Positions 51,134 through 60,157 of a stretch of 64,000 nt of DNA are shown piece by piece. The notes beneath the pieces were generated by a model that saw only the letters and a program-made list of their open reading frames with translations, made no database searches and was not told where the DNA came from. The stretch covers positions 22,589 to 86,588 of the forward strand of contig CAYYWZ010000010.1 in assembly GCA_964475415.1 (NCBI GenBank). Direction: 5' to 3'. Made by a program: the position numbers and the translations under genes. Numbering within the stretch: the stretch's first letter is position 1; every line of letters begins with the position of its first letter. Source of the DNA: CALCMJ01 sp964475415. Lineage in GTDB: Bacteria; Bacteroidota; Bacteroidia; Chitinophagales; Saprospiraceae.

Positions 51134-51760
51134 ATGCAAAAAAGAACATTGCTTTCTTTCTTGTTCAGCATTCTAGTTGTCGGTTATATCTGTGGACAAG
51201 ATCTCCACTATTCTAATTATAATTTTGCACCATTATATCTCAACCCAGCTAAGACCGGAGACTTCTTAGGAACTATAAGAATAGGAGGTATCTACAGAGA
51301 AGAGGCAAGATTTTTTATTAACAATCCTTTCCAAACTCAAAATATACACATTGACAGTCCCCTATCTAAAGGATTTTCTAAAAACCACTGGGTAGGTCTA
51401 GGATTAAATATATATACTGATAAAGCAGGAGATATTGCAGCTGCCAATAATGGAATGATGCTCAGTGGAGCATTTTACAAACTACCAAATGTATTTTCCC
51501 CTAACAATGATGGACTCAATGATTTTTTCAATGTTATTATTACAGAATCTAGTTTCATAGAAGCTGTCACTATCATCAACTTCAAAGTATATAACAGATG
51601 GGGCAACTTGCTTTATGACAATGACAATCCTGATACTGGTTGGGATGGTAATCACCAGAACGAGCGTTCCCCTGCTGAGGTATATGCTTATGTCGTAGAA
51701 CTAGAGATACAGAACTGTAACAACGAGTTTGTCAAAGGGAACATAACGCTAATTAGATGA
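51134..51760 (+). CDS. Chimera: N-terminal third of a PorP/SprF protein joined to a T9SS type B sorting domain
   Basis: Residues 1-116 are a PorP/SprF N-terminus: signal peptide (about 1-21, ending CGQ), then DLHYSNYNFAPLYLNPAKTG and KNHWVGLGLNIYTDKAGDI, where the family continues with ~200 more barrel residues. From residue 117 the sequence changes to LPNVFSPNNDGLNDFFN and continues as a complete gliding-motility-type sorting domain (VYNRWGNLLYDND, TGWDG, VYAYVVELEIQ) to the stop. The reading frame is intact across the junction at about 51482. It is most simply a deletion fusing a porP gene to a downstream cargo gene. Whether it is still functional is doubtful, since a partial barrel is followed by a sorting domain. 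Confidence 0.7.
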   Translation: MQKRTLLSFLFSILVVGYICGQDLHYSNYNFAPLYLNPAKTGDFLGTIRIGGIYREEARFFINNPFQTQNIHIDSPLSKGFSKNHWVGLGLNIYTDKAGDIAAANNGMMLSGAFYKLPNVFSPNNDGLNDFFNVIITESSFIEAVTIINFKVYNRWGNLLYDNDNPDTGWDGNHQNERSPAEVYAYVVELEIQNCNNEFVKGNITLIR

Positions 51761-51859
51761 TGTAGGGTATGCACCTCGATCATCTCTACGAGGAACAAAG
51801 TAGTTTTGACCTTATTATGCCAGTGTTATGTGTCGTATGTTTATATATATCTAAAGTTA

Positions 51860-52369
51860 TTATTGCTTGAAGGCTTCTTCGATTTTCTTTATAGACATGA
51901 ACATTCTTCTACTATCTGGCAATATTATGAAGCCATATTTTTTGTAATATGAAGTTGCATCATCATCTATCGGATCTAGAATAACCGCTACTGCACCAAC
52001 ATGATCTTTTCCAACTTTCATAGATTTTTTAAGGGCTTCAACTAGCATGTATCTTCCGTAACCTTTTCCTTTGATCGATGCATCAACAGCTAATCTACCT
52101 AATAAGATGACAGGAATTTTATTATATTTTATTGATTTTTTTTATTCTGCTGGTGCATCTTCTAAAGGAATGGTGTCCGTTGATAAAGTATAATAAGCTA
52201 TATCCTCTTGATCATCATTTATTATTACAAAACATGTGCAAGCTCCAGCTTTAACATCCTTAGTAGCATTCCTTAAGATATAATTGTCTAATGGATGTTT
52301 TCCACATGAAAATTTTGATCTATTAAATTTCCCTTCAAAGGGGATTGTTTCTATTTGATTCTTACTCAC
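51860..52369 (-). pseudogene. TacT-like GNAT toxin interrupted by an in-frame TAA
   Basis: Two open segments in the same frame, 52369-52142 and 52141-51860, together cover a whole ~170-residue TacT-like acetyltransferase. The first holds FNRSKFSCGKHPLDNYI and ACTCFVIINDD, ending ...TIPLEDAPAE, then TAA. The second, after the stop, resumes KKSIKYNKIPVILLGRLAVD, GKGYGRYMLVEALKKS (acetyl-CoA loop) and YYKKYGFIILPD. The stop at 52144-52142 lies where a Leu (TTA) or Lys would fit, so one base change would restore it. It is followed by a run of eight As. The toxin is most likely dead in this strain, barring sequence error or readthrough. Confidence 0.8.
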
Positions 52370-52652
52370 TTAATTTCTTGTGGAATTTAATAGCAGAGAG
52401 TAAGGCATCATTTGGCTTTTCCTCTTTACCCATTAAAGCATTGAAAAATATTTCACGATCTCTTTTCGAAGCTAGTATTTTATTTTCTTCAGCTATAATG
52501 GCTTTTGCTTCTTGAGTTACAATAACCCTGAGAAATTCTGAGAGTGATTTAAAGCCTTTTAATCTACTTGCGTATTCAAACCGTTCTTTATCCTGATGAC
52601 TTACACGAATTTCTATTCTACTATCTCCTTTTTTGTTAAGTATAGTGTCCAT
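52362..52652 (-). CDS. TacA/DUF1778-like ribbon-helix-helix antitoxin
   Basis: The 96-residue protein opens with a DNA-binding ribbon-helix-helix: SRIEIRVSHQDKERFEYASR (beta-strand SRIEIRVS then helix), then FKSLSEFLRVIVTQEAKAII, fitting DUF1778 antitoxins. The C-terminal helices would cover the toxin's active site. The gene overlaps the GNAT toxin by 8 nt, the standard tacAT order. The coding sequence looks intact although the toxin is interrupted. Operators lie just upstream at 52670-52720. Confidence 0.85.
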   Translation of the reverse strand: MDTILNKKGDSRIEIRVSHQDKERFEYASRLKGFKSLSEFLRVIVTQEAKAIIAEENKILASKRDREIFFNALMGKEEKPNDALLSAIKFHKKLSE

Positions 52653-52669
52653 AATTCAACTTTATACAG

Positions 52670-52720
52670 ATGTACGATATTTTACCGTACATATCAATAG
52701 TGTACGGTATTTTTACGTAA
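52670..52720 (-). promoter_or_regulatory. Tandem operator-like repeats upstream of the antitoxin
   Basis: Site A (52670-52692) is a perfect inverted repeat, ATGTACG-N9-CGTACAT. Site B (52701-52720) repeats its core (TGTACG-GTATTTTT-ACGTA) 30 bp farther upstream. Both share TGTACG.TATTTT. Position and symmetry fit autorepression by the ribbon-helix-helix antitoxin. The promoter itself is not clearly identifiable. Confidence 0.6.
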
Positions 52721-52758
52721 GTGTATTTTTATGATACAGATAAGGTCAGTAAAATAAT

Positions 52759-54279
52759 CTATCCAATGAGTACCTCTCCTGTCATTTCTTCGGGAGCAGC
52801 TAGTCCCATAAGTGCCAACAAGCTAGGGGCAACATCAGCAAGTTTGCCACTACTTATTTTGCTATAGGTATCGGAAACTAAAATAATAGGAACAGGACTT
52901 AGGGTATGAGCGGTGTGCGGTTCTCCAGTATCTGTTATCATAATATCTGCATTGCCGTGATCTGCAATAACGATGGTATGATAACCATTGCTTTTCAAAA
53001 CTGGTAGTAATTTTGATACACAGATATCGACCGTTTCCGCAGCAGATATTGCAGCCTCTAAAATTCCAGTATGGCCTACCATATCTGTATTGGCATAATT
53101 GACTACGCAAAAATCTGGTTGATCTTTTTCTATTTTAGCCATAAGTTTATCCGTAAGCTCGTGTGCACTCATTTCTGGTTGCAGATCATAGGTAGCGACT
53201 TTTGGCGAGTTCACTAATATACGAGATTCACCTTCGAAGGGGTTCTCTCTGCCTCCTGAGAAAAAGAAAGTAACATGTGGATATTTTTCCGTCTCCGCAG
53301 TTCTTACCTGTGTTAGGTTTTCCTTTTCTAGAAACTCCCCTAGCGTCATCTTTAGAGCATCTTTCTCAAACAGTACTTTTATATTTTCAAATTTCGCATT
53401 GTAATTTGTCATCGTAACAAAGTTAAGATCTAGCTTCTTCATGTCTGCCTCAGGCTTATCATGCTGTGTCAAAACTTCTGTAAGTTGTCGAGGACGATCT
53501 GTTCTATAATTTATGAATAAGACTGTATCCATATCTGTTATATTACCTACTGGCTCTCCGTCTTCAACCAACTGAATAGCCTCTATAAATTCATCCGTAA
53601 TATTATTATCGTATAAAGACTGGATATCTGTTGCTATATCAGTCGTCTGTTTTCCTTTTCCATGCAATAGTAGATCGTATGCTTTTTTGATTCTTTCCCA
53701 TCTATTATCTCTATCCATGGCATAGTATCGACCTATAGCTGTTACTATTTTGACATAATTATTATCTGTTCTTTTTTGTAGATCTTTTATATATGATACG
53801 CCTCCATTAGGGGAAGTATCTCTGCCATCTAAAAATGCATGAATATAAACCTGAATCTTAGAGGAAGAAAATATTTTACAAAGGGCAACTAGATGATTTA
53901 TATGTGAGTGTACCCCTCCATCAGATAATAGTCCCATAAGGTGAATGGCCTTACCCGAAGCCTGATGTTGTTCGATTAGATCTTGGATAATATGTATATC
54001 TTTTAGCGAATTTTCTCTTATACTTTTGTTAATCTTAGCTAGATCTTGATAGACTATTCTTCCAGCACCTATGTTAAGATGGCCTACTTCAGAATTCCCC
54101 ATTTGACCCTCTGGAAGACCTACCTCTTCTCCATAGGTGATAAGTTCTGCGTTAGGGTATTGCTGGTACAAATTGTCAATATAAGGTGTTTTAGCTAGTG
54201 CAATAGCACTTTTTTCTGGATTAGGGCCATGTCCCCATCCGTCTAGAATAATTAAGCAAGATCTCTTATTTTCACTCAT
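52759..54279 (-). CDS. gpmI: 2,3-bisphosphoglycerate-independent phosphoglycerate mutase
   Basis: This Mn2+-dependent enzyme interconverts 3- and 2-phosphoglycerate in glycolysis and gluconeogenesis. Alkaline-phosphatase-superfamily motifs: LIILDGWGHGPN (Asp metal ligand) at the start, GNSEVGHLNIGAGR carrying the phosphorylated Ser at about residue 62, DGRDTSPNGG, the Asp/His pairs NYANTDMVGHTG and TIVIADHGNADIM, and GEPHTAHTLSPVP near the C-terminus. The length of 506 is normal. It stands alone between the toxin-antitoxin locus and the DUF4783 gene. Confidence 0.97.
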   Translation of the reverse strand: MSENKRSCLIILDGWGHGPNPEKSAIALAKTPYIDNLYQQYPNAELITYGEEVGLPEGQMGNSEVGHLNIGAGRIVYQDLAKINKSIRENSLKDIHIIQDLIEQHQASGKAIHLMGLLSDGGVHSHINHLVALCKIFSSSKIQVYIHAFLDGRDTSPNGGVSYIKDLQKRTDNNYVKIVTAIGRYYAMDRDNRWERIKKAYDLLLHGKGKQTTDIATDIQSLYDNNITDEFIEAIQLVEDGEPVGNITDMDTVLFINYRTDRPRQLTEVLTQHDKPEADMKKLDLNFVTMTNYNAKFENIKVLFEKDALKMTLGEFLEKENLTQVRTAETEKYPHVTFFFSGGRENPFEGESRILVNSPKVATYDLQPEMSAHELTDKLMAKIEKDQPDFCVVNYANTDMVGHTGILEAAISAAETVDICVSKLLPVLKSNGYHTIVIADHGNADIMITDTGEPHTAHTLSPVPIILVSDTYSKISSGKLADVAPSLLALMGLAAPEEMTGEVLIG

Positions 54280-54368
54280 ATCTAAGAAAAAATTATATTT
54301 ATTAACAATTTTGATGGAACCTTACGTTATAGATTCCATGTTTAGCTTATGTATACGAAAATATAAAA

Positions 54369-54734
54369 ATGAAATATCTACTTAGCATATTATTCGTATT
54401 CTGTGCTTTTTTTATTAATGCCCAGAATATTTTCAAATCTATCGCATCTCAGGATCTAAGCTCTATATCAGATATGCTAAGCAGCGAAACTGATCTATGT
54501 CTACTAGATGATCAAGATATATTATCTAAATCTGAAGTAATCAATAAGCTCTCTCGATTTCTAGCAGAGATCAAACCTGCTAGTTGCGAAGAGGTTCATT
54601 CTGGTAACTCTGTAGGTAATAAAAGTAATTATACCCTCGGGAAATTAATCACTGCTGATAACACTGCCTATAGAGTATTTATTTTTGCCGAACAAGACAA
54701 GATCATAAAAGAAATAAGGATCAATAAATGGTAA
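54369..54734 (+). CDS. DUF4783 secreted protein
   Basis: A signal peptide (about residues 1-19, ending INAQ) is followed by ~100 residues in the DUF4783 pattern: IFKSIASQDLSSISDMLSSETDLCLLDDQDILSKSEVINKLSRF, then the ASCEEVHSGNSVGNKSNYTLGKL section and VFIFAEQDKIIKEIRI. The fold is NTF2-like. It is exported; role unknown. In many Bacteroidota a DUF4783 gene sits by the infB/TIGR02757 region, as here, though on the opposite strand. Confidence 0.8.
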   Translation: MKYLLSILFVFCAFFINAQNIFKSIASQDLSSISDMLSSETDLCLLDDQDILSKSEVINKLSRFLAEIKPASCEEVHSGNSVGNKSNYTLGKLITADNTAYRVFIFAEQDKIIKEIRINKW

Positions 54735-54778
54735 CTTTCTTTATATTGACATCTTACAACTAATAAGATCGTCCATAT

Positions 54779-55567
54779 TTAGAATACAATATTCTTATCC
54801 TGAAGTACTCCTAAACTAAACAGAGCATAATCATATTTTACGGGATCCATGCGATCTAGCTTTCTCAGAAAAGAGGTCAGCTCCTCTACTGTTTCCCAGT
54901 CATTTTGTTTCCTAGTTATCATTTTCAATTTTCTTCCTACCCTACTGACATGAACATCTAAGGGGCAAAGTAATTCTGAAGGTTTGATTATTTTCCAGAG
55001 ACCGAAGTCTACACCCGCCTCATCTTTTCTTACCATCCATCGTAGAAACATATTGAGCCGCTTACAAGCAGATTTTCTTGCAGGCGTGGAAACATGTTTT
55101 TTGGTGCGTATAGGTCCATCTACAAGAGAAAAGAAAATTTCATGAAAATGTATAAGTCGCTCCTTCATTCCTACTTTTTCACCCTCAGGAATAAATGCTT
55201 CCTGCAATGAATGATGTTCGGTATAAAACCACTGGAAGAACTCTAAGAAATAAAATGTATCTGGATGTAAAAATGTTCTGTGCTTAAAATCAGCAAAACG
55301 TTTTCTATCCTTGGGCTTATGTTCTAGTATAAAAGAATGAGGGCTATCCCCCATAAGACCAAATAGCTCTTTCGATTTATTGATGATTGTTTTTCGTTGG
55401 CCCCATGATAGCATAGCCGTCCAAAATGCGGTAATTTCTATATCTTGTAGCTTAGTATATTGCTTAGGTATAGATATAGGATCTTCTCTAATAAAATCGC
55501 TATTATTATACTGAAGTACTTTGGTATCTAGAAATTTTCTAAGATCGTCGATCCGCTTAGTTCGCAA
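54779..55567 (-). CDS. TIGR02757 family protein (DUF2400)
   Basis: This 262-residue helical protein matches the TIGR02757/DUF2400 layout: IEITAFWTAMLSWGQRKTIINKSKELFGLMGD, then RTFLHPDTFYFLEFFQWFY, FLRWMVRKDEAGVDFGLWK and the late PLDVHVSRVGRKLKMITRKQND and YDYALFSLGVL. These recall a HhH-GPD-like helical core, but no DNA-repair activity is established for the family. It overlaps the end of infB by 11 nt, so it is translated as the distal gene of the rimP-nusA-infB operon. Confidence 0.9.
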   Translation of the reverse strand: MRTKRIDDLRKFLDTKVLQYNNSDFIREDPISIPKQYTKLQDIEITAFWTAMLSWGQRKTIINKSKELFGLMGDSPHSFILEHKPKDRKRFADFKHRTFLHPDTFYFLEFFQWFYTEHHSLQEAFIPEGEKVGMKERLIHFHEIFFSLVDGPIRTKKHVSTPARKSACKRLNMFLRWMVRKDEAGVDFGLWKIIKPSELLCPLDVHVSRVGRKLKMITRKQNDWETVEELTSFLRKLDRMDPVKYDYALFSLGVLQDKNIVF

Positions 55568-58340
55568 GTTTTTGTTTGATTTCTACAATTTCGTAAGCCT
55601 CTATCACATCTCCAACTTTGATATCGTTATAGTTCTTGATAGAAACTCCACATTCCATGTTGTTTCTTACCTCTTTGACATCATCCTTAAATCTTTTCAG
55701 AGATGCGATCTCCCCTATGACACCTTCCTTGTTAGGATAGATAACTATACCTTCACGTATAAGACGGATGTGATTATTTCTCTTCACTTTTCCTTCTACG
55801 ACATGACAACCGGCAATTGTTCCTACCTTACTAATTTTGTAGACTTCTCTTATCTCTATTTGTCCAACAATCTTTTCTTCTTTAGTTGGTTCTAACATTC
55901 CTTCAATAGCAGATTTAATCTCTTCTATTGCTTCGTAGATAATAGAATAAGTTTTTATTTCTACACCTTCTCTTTCAGCAAGTTGTCTTGCATTCATAGA
56001 AGGTCTTACTTGGAAACCTATTACGATGGCATCAGATGCTGATGCGAGAAGTATATCTGATTCTGCAATCTGACCTACGGCCTTGTGGATTACATTTACT
56101 TGTACCGTTTCTTGACTTAGTTTTATAAGTGAATCCGAAAGTGCTTCTATAGAACCATCTACATCACCTTTCACGATAAGATTAAGTTCCTTAAAGGCAC
56201 CTAGTGCTAGTCTTCTTCCTATCTCATCTAGAGATATACGCTTACTTGCTCTGTTCGTCTGTTCTCTAGAAATCTGAGAACGCTTAGCAGCTATCTGTCT
56301 TGCTTCTTGATCAGATTCTAGTACTTTAAATTTCTCCCCTGCCTGAGGTGCTCCAGATAATCCTAGTACTAATACAGGGGTTGCTGGGCCAGCAGTTTTT
56401 TGCCTTTTCCCTTTCTCATTGAACATCGCTTTTATTCTACCAGAATGTTCTCCTGCCACTACGATATCACCTTGCTTTAGTGTTCCGTTTTGTACTAATA
56501 TCTTAGTTACGAAACCTCTTCCTTTATCTAATGATGCTTCTATTACAGTACCTACAGCATCTCTCTTAGGATTAGCATGTAGTTCTAATAATTCAGATTC
56601 TAGAATTATTTTTTCTAGAAGAGCATCGATATTTTCTCCTGTTTTTGCTGAGATATCTTGAGATTGGAATTTACCACCCCAGTCCTCTACCAATAGATTC
56701 ATCTCAGCAAGTTCACCTTTGATTCTTTCTGGATCAGCGCCGTCCTTATCTATCTTATTTATAGCGAATACGATAGGAACTCCCGCCGCTTGAGCGTGAC
56801 TTATAGCCTCCTTACTCTGTGGCATCATCCTGTCATCCGCTGCGAGAATAACTACAACGACATCCGTTACTTTAGCACCTCTGGCTCTCATGGCTGTAAA
56901 TGCCTCGTGACCAGGTGTATCTAGAAAAGTAATTTTCTTTTTGTTTTCTCCTACTGCAACTTCATAAGCTCCTATGTGCTGTGTGATTCCCCCTGCTTCT
57001 CCGTCTGCAACATTTGCACTTCGTATATAATCCAGTAAGGAGGTCTTCCCGTGATCTACGTGACCCATCACCGTAACAATAGGTGCTCTAGGGACGAGAT
57101 CAGCAGGATCATCTATAATCTCTTCTTCTTTTTCTTCTATCTCTTCAGCTGAAATAAATTCTACATCCTGATCGAATTCCGTAGCTACAAGTTCGATAAT
57201 CTCTGCATCGAGCCTTTGGTTTATAGATACAATTACACCTAGGTTCATACAGGTCATAATTACATCTGTCACAGGAACATTAAGTAAGTTAGATAATTCA
57301 GAAACAGATATAAACTCAGTAACTTTTAATGTTACTTCTACGTTTTCCATTTCTTTTAATTCCTGCTTCTCCTTTTTATCAGCTCTGTTATCTCTTCTTA
57401 TTTTCTGACGTTTCTTCTTTCCACCACCGGAAAGTCTAGCCATTGTTGACTTGATTTTTTCTTCTATCTCTTTCTTAGAGACCGTTTTAACTTCGTCAGA
57501 TTTTCTTCTGCCTCCTCCTTTGTTATTTCTGTTATCATTTCTTTTGACAAACTTCTGAGCAGATATTTTAGTCCTTGTTCTTTTTCTTTTTCCTTGGTTA
57601 CTATTGTTTCCGGCTCTATTCCCCCCTTGGCTAGGTTTATTAGCTGCTTGCTCTGTTTTCTTGGGCTTCGGTTTTTTAAGTTTATCGGTATCAATCTTAC
57701 CCATAATCTTAAGTCCTTTTAGCTGCGGTGCTTCTACTTTCACAAGATCTTCTACTGGCGCTTCTAGAACTACTTTGCTTTTATTTAATTCCTCTGGTGT
57801 AGGTTCTGCTTTTGCAGCTGCTTCTTTTGGTGCTGGATCTGCTGGCGCTTTTTCGGACTTCTTCTGAGGAGCCTCTTTCTTTTTAGCTTTTGGCTTTTCT
57901 TTAGGAGCTTCCTTTTTCGGCTCTTCTTTCTTAAGATCTATTTTGCCTACCACCTTAAGTTCAGCTTTCGGTGCTTCCGCTTTGATAATTACATCTTCCT
58001 TTGCAGGAGAAGCTTCTGGCGTTTCTTCTACTTTAGGAGCCTCTTCTACAGGAGCAGATTCTTGCTTTACTTCTTCTACAGGAGGCTTAGCTAACGCTTC
58101 TTTGATAGGAGTGATGACATCCTCCTTTTGTTCTATTCTAGTACCTATTACTAACTTGTTGGCTTTTTCTTTTACAGCCATAGAATTGCTAAATTTTTCA
58201 AGTAATGCATCATACATTTCTTGAGAAATTTTAGAAGTGGGCTTATTGTCAATCTCAAAGCCATTATTATTGAGAAATTCAACAATAGTGGTTGTTCCTA
58301 CATTAAGCTCTTTAGCAATTTTTACTAATCTTTGTGCCAT
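55557..58340 (-). CDS. infB: Translation initiation factor IF-2
   Basis: IF-2 places initiator tRNA on the ribosome in a GTP-dependent step. The start MAQRLVKIAKELNVGTTTIVEFL is the IF2_N domain. Residues ~60-330 are a lysine/proline/glutamate-rich disordered segment (KKEAPKEKPKAKKKEAPQ and basic GNRAGNNSNQGKRKRTRTK), as is usual for Bacteroidota. The G domain starts RAPIVTVMGHVDHGKTSLLDYI at about residue 426, with DTPGHEAFTAMRARG and INKID, then two OB-like domains and the C2 fMet-tRNA domain. The length of 927 is typical. It is the third gene of the rimP-nusA-infB operon. Confidence 0.97.
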   Translation of the reverse strand: MAQRLVKIAKELNVGTTTIVEFLNNNGFEIDNKPTSKISQEMYDALLEKFSNSMAVKEKANKLVIGTRIEQKEDVITPIKEALAKPPVEEVKQESAPVEEAPKVEETPEASPAKEDVIIKAEAPKAELKVVGKIDLKKEEPKKEAPKEKPKAKKKEAPQKKSEKAPADPAPKEAAAKAEPTPEELNKSKVVLEAPVEDLVKVEAPQLKGLKIMGKIDTDKLKKPKPKKTEQAANKPSQGGNRAGNNSNQGKRKRTRTKISAQKFVKRNDNRNNKGGGRRKSDEVKTVSKKEIEEKIKSTMARLSGGGKKKRQKIRRDNRADKKEKQELKEMENVEVTLKVTEFISVSELSNLLNVPVTDVIMTCMNLGVIVSINQRLDAEIIELVATEFDQDVEFISAEEIEEKEEEIIDDPADLVPRAPIVTVMGHVDHGKTSLLDYIRSANVADGEAGGITQHIGAYEVAVGENKKKITFLDTPGHEAFTAMRARGAKVTDVVVVILAADDRMMPQSKEAISHAQAAGVPIVFAINKIDKDGADPERIKGELAEMNLLVEDWGGKFQSQDISAKTGENIDALLEKIILESELLELHANPKRDAVGTVIEASLDKGRGFVTKILVQNGTLKQGDIVVAGEHSGRIKAMFNEKGKRQKTAGPATPVLVLGLSGAPQAGEKFKVLESDQEARQIAAKRSQISREQTNRASKRISLDEIGRRLALGAFKELNLIVKGDVDGSIEALSDSLIKLSQETVQVNVIHKAVGQIAESDILLASASDAIVIGFQVRPSMNARQLAEREGVEIKTYSIIYEAIEEIKSAIEGMLEPTKEEKIVGQIEIREVYKISKVGTIAGCHVVEGKVKRNNHIRLIREGIVIYPNKEGVIGEIASLKRFKDDVKEVRNNMECGVSIKNYNDIKVGDVIEAYEIVEIKQKLAN

Positions 58341-58385
58341 TCAGCGTTTTTGGTTTCTTATAATATCTTTAACAAAGTTAAGAAA

Positions 58386-59624
58386 TTAATCATTTTCGAA
58401 TTCTGATTTTAAAATTCCTAATACATCGTTAATAGTTTCTTCTTCTAAGTCTGTTCTTCTAGCTAATTCTTCTGAACTCAACTCTAGAACACTTCTTGCT
58501 GTATCACAGCCTATGCCTTTAAGTTGATCTATGATCCAAGCCTCTATTTCATCAGAGAATTCTTCTAATTCTACATCTTCCATCTCTGGATCCTGATTCT
58601 CTCTATATACATCTATCTCATAACCTGTAAGCTTACTTGCAAGCTTAATGTTCGATCCTCCTTTTCCTATTGCTAGAGAAACTTGATCTTGCTTTAAGAA
58701 TACAGAGGCCGTTTTTCTTTCTTCATTAAGCTCTATACTAGAGACTTTTGCCGGAGTAAGAGATCTTTGTATGAATAAGGTACTGTTATTTGTGAAATTA
58801 ACAATATCAATGTTCTCATTTTTCAATTCTCTTACGATACCATGTATTCTACTTCCTTTCATACCTACACAGGCCCCTACTGGATCTATTCTATCATCAT
58901 AAGACTCTACTGCAACTTTAGCTCTTTCTCCAGGTATTCTGACAATTTTCTTAATGGTTATAAGTCCATCTTCTATCTCAGGAACTTCCTGAGCCATCAG
59001 TTTTTCTAGGAAGGTACTATCTGTTCTAGAAACAATCACAAGCGGATTGTTGTTTTTCATTTCTACCTTTTTTATGGTCCCTTTGACCATATCTCCTTTT
59101 CTGAAGAAATCTCCTTTGATCATCTCGCTTCTAGGTAATACTAATTCATTACCTGTAACATCATCGATAATCAGCATTTCTCTCTTCAGCACCTGGTGCA
59201 CTTCTCCTAGGATAATATCTCCTACTCTGTCATTATATCTCTTAAAGACTTCATCTTTTTCTAGCTCCATTATTCTAGAAATAAGCGTTTGTCTAGCTGC
59301 CATTACAGCTCTTCTACCGAATTCTTCTAAAGTCAATTGTTCATAACACTCTTCTCCAGTCTCGTAGTCTAGATCTATAGACTGCGCCTCAGAAATAGAA
59401 ATTTGGCTCTGCTCATCTGTAACTTCACCATCTGGAACGATTTCTCTTACTCTCCACATCTCTAAATCACCACTCTGTGTATTGACAATAACATCAAAGT
59501 TATCATCTGAACCATACTTTTTTTTGATCAGCGTTCTGAAAACATCTTCCAAAACACGTACCATGGTAGGTCTATCTATATTTTTGCCCGCTTTAAATTC
59601 AGCAAATGATTCTACTAGATTCAT
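58386..59624 (-). CDS. nusA: Transcription termination/antitermination factor NusA
   Basis: NusA binds RNA polymerase and modulates pausing, termination and antitermination. The N-terminal domain (LVESFAEFKAGKNIDRPTMVR) leads to LEEFGRRAVMAARQTLISRI. An S1 domain (DIILGEVHQVLKREMLIIDD) and two KH domains (RAKVAVESYDDRIDPVGACV then KGSRIHGIVREL; VSLAIGKGGSNIKLASKLTG) follow. A short C-terminal acidic/helical tail has LEEFSDEIEAWIIDQLKGIG. The length of 412 is normal. It overlaps rimP by 4 nt. A terminator-like hairpin in the leader (60121-60144) may let NusA regulate its own operon. Confidence 0.97.
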   Translation of the reverse strand: MNLVESFAEFKAGKNIDRPTMVRVLEDVFRTLIKKKYGSDDNFDVIVNTQSGDLEMWRVREIVPDGEVTDEQSQISISEAQSIDLDYETGEECYEQLTLEEFGRRAVMAARQTLISRIMELEKDEVFKRYNDRVGDIILGEVHQVLKREMLIIDDVTGNELVLPRSEMIKGDFFRKGDMVKGTIKKVEMKNNNPLVIVSRTDSTFLEKLMAQEVPEIEDGLITIKKIVRIPGERAKVAVESYDDRIDPVGACVGMKGSRIHGIVRELKNENIDIVNFTNNSTLFIQRSLTPAKVSSIELNEERKTASVFLKQDQVSLAIGKGGSNIKLASKLTGYEIDVYRENQDPEMEDVELEEFSDEIEAWIIDQLKGIGCDTARSVLELSSEELARRTDLEEETINDVLGILKSEFEND

Positions 59625-60100
59625 TTTTTCTTTGAATTAAATGTGATCTTAATTTTAGCTTTTTTTACATCAGATAAATTTACCTGAATAGCTTCTTTTA
59701 ATTTTTTCTTTTTGTCCGTTAGGACTTCTATTGTGATGCTATCATCAGCAACTGCTGTCAGCTCACCTTCGTACTTATCTTCTATCTTGGTCTCTACAAT
59801 TAGAGTCCTTCCTATGTGCTTAGCATATTGTCGAAGCATCTTGAGCGGTTTTTCTGCCCCTGGACTAGATACTTCTATTCGGTAATTCTCTGGTAACCAG
59901 TTATTTTCTTCTATTTTTTCTTCTAGAAATCTGCTTACTCTTTTACATTTAGAAAAACCTAAATGTTCATCGCTGTCGATAAACACTTTGAGCACTTTGG
60001 ACTGTTCTAATTTTATCTCTACTACAAAGCAATCTAGAAGATCTTCTTCGCTGAATCTAGCTTCTAGCAGCTTGTTAATTTGATTAGTAAGTCCTTGCAT
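59621..60100 (-). CDS. rimP: Ribosome maturation factor RimP
   Basis: RimP assists assembly of the 30S subunit. The 159-residue protein shows the two domains: the N-terminal FSEEDLLDCFVVEIKLEQSKVLKVFIDSDEHLGFSKCKRVSRFLEEKI then YRIEVSSPGAEKPLKMLRQY (the conserved EVSSPG motif), and the C-terminal SH3-like part with IGRTLIVETKI and GELTAVADDSITI, ending basic. First gene of the rimP-nusA-infB-TIGR02757 operon. The start codon is 20 nt beyond the leader hairpin. Confidence 0.95.
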   Translation of the reverse strand: MQGLTNQINKLLEARFSEEDLLDCFVVEIKLEQSKVLKVFIDSDEHLGFSKCKRVSRFLEEKIEENNWLPENYRIEVSSPGAEKPLKMLRQYAKHIGRTLIVETKIEDKYEGELTAVADDSITIEVLTDKKKKLKEAIQVNLSDVKKAKIKITFNSKKK

Positions 60101-60144
60101 TCAAAAATAAAAATTAAAAAAGGGAACGAAAAAATGCGTTCCCT
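60101..60144 (-). promoter_or_regulatory. Terminator-like hairpin and U-tract in the rimP-nusA-infB leader (candidate attenuator)
   Basis: Read on the minus strand, AGGGAACG pairs with CGTTCCCT (60144-60137 with 60128-60121, 8 bp, 8-nt loop) and is followed immediately by TTTTTAATTTTTATTTTTG (60120-60102). It ends 20 nt before the rimP ATG and begins ~14 nt after the -7 box at 60165-60158. The flanking genes diverge, so there is no upstream transcript to terminate. Confidence 0.7.
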
Positions 60145-60157
60145 CCCTAAACTGACG

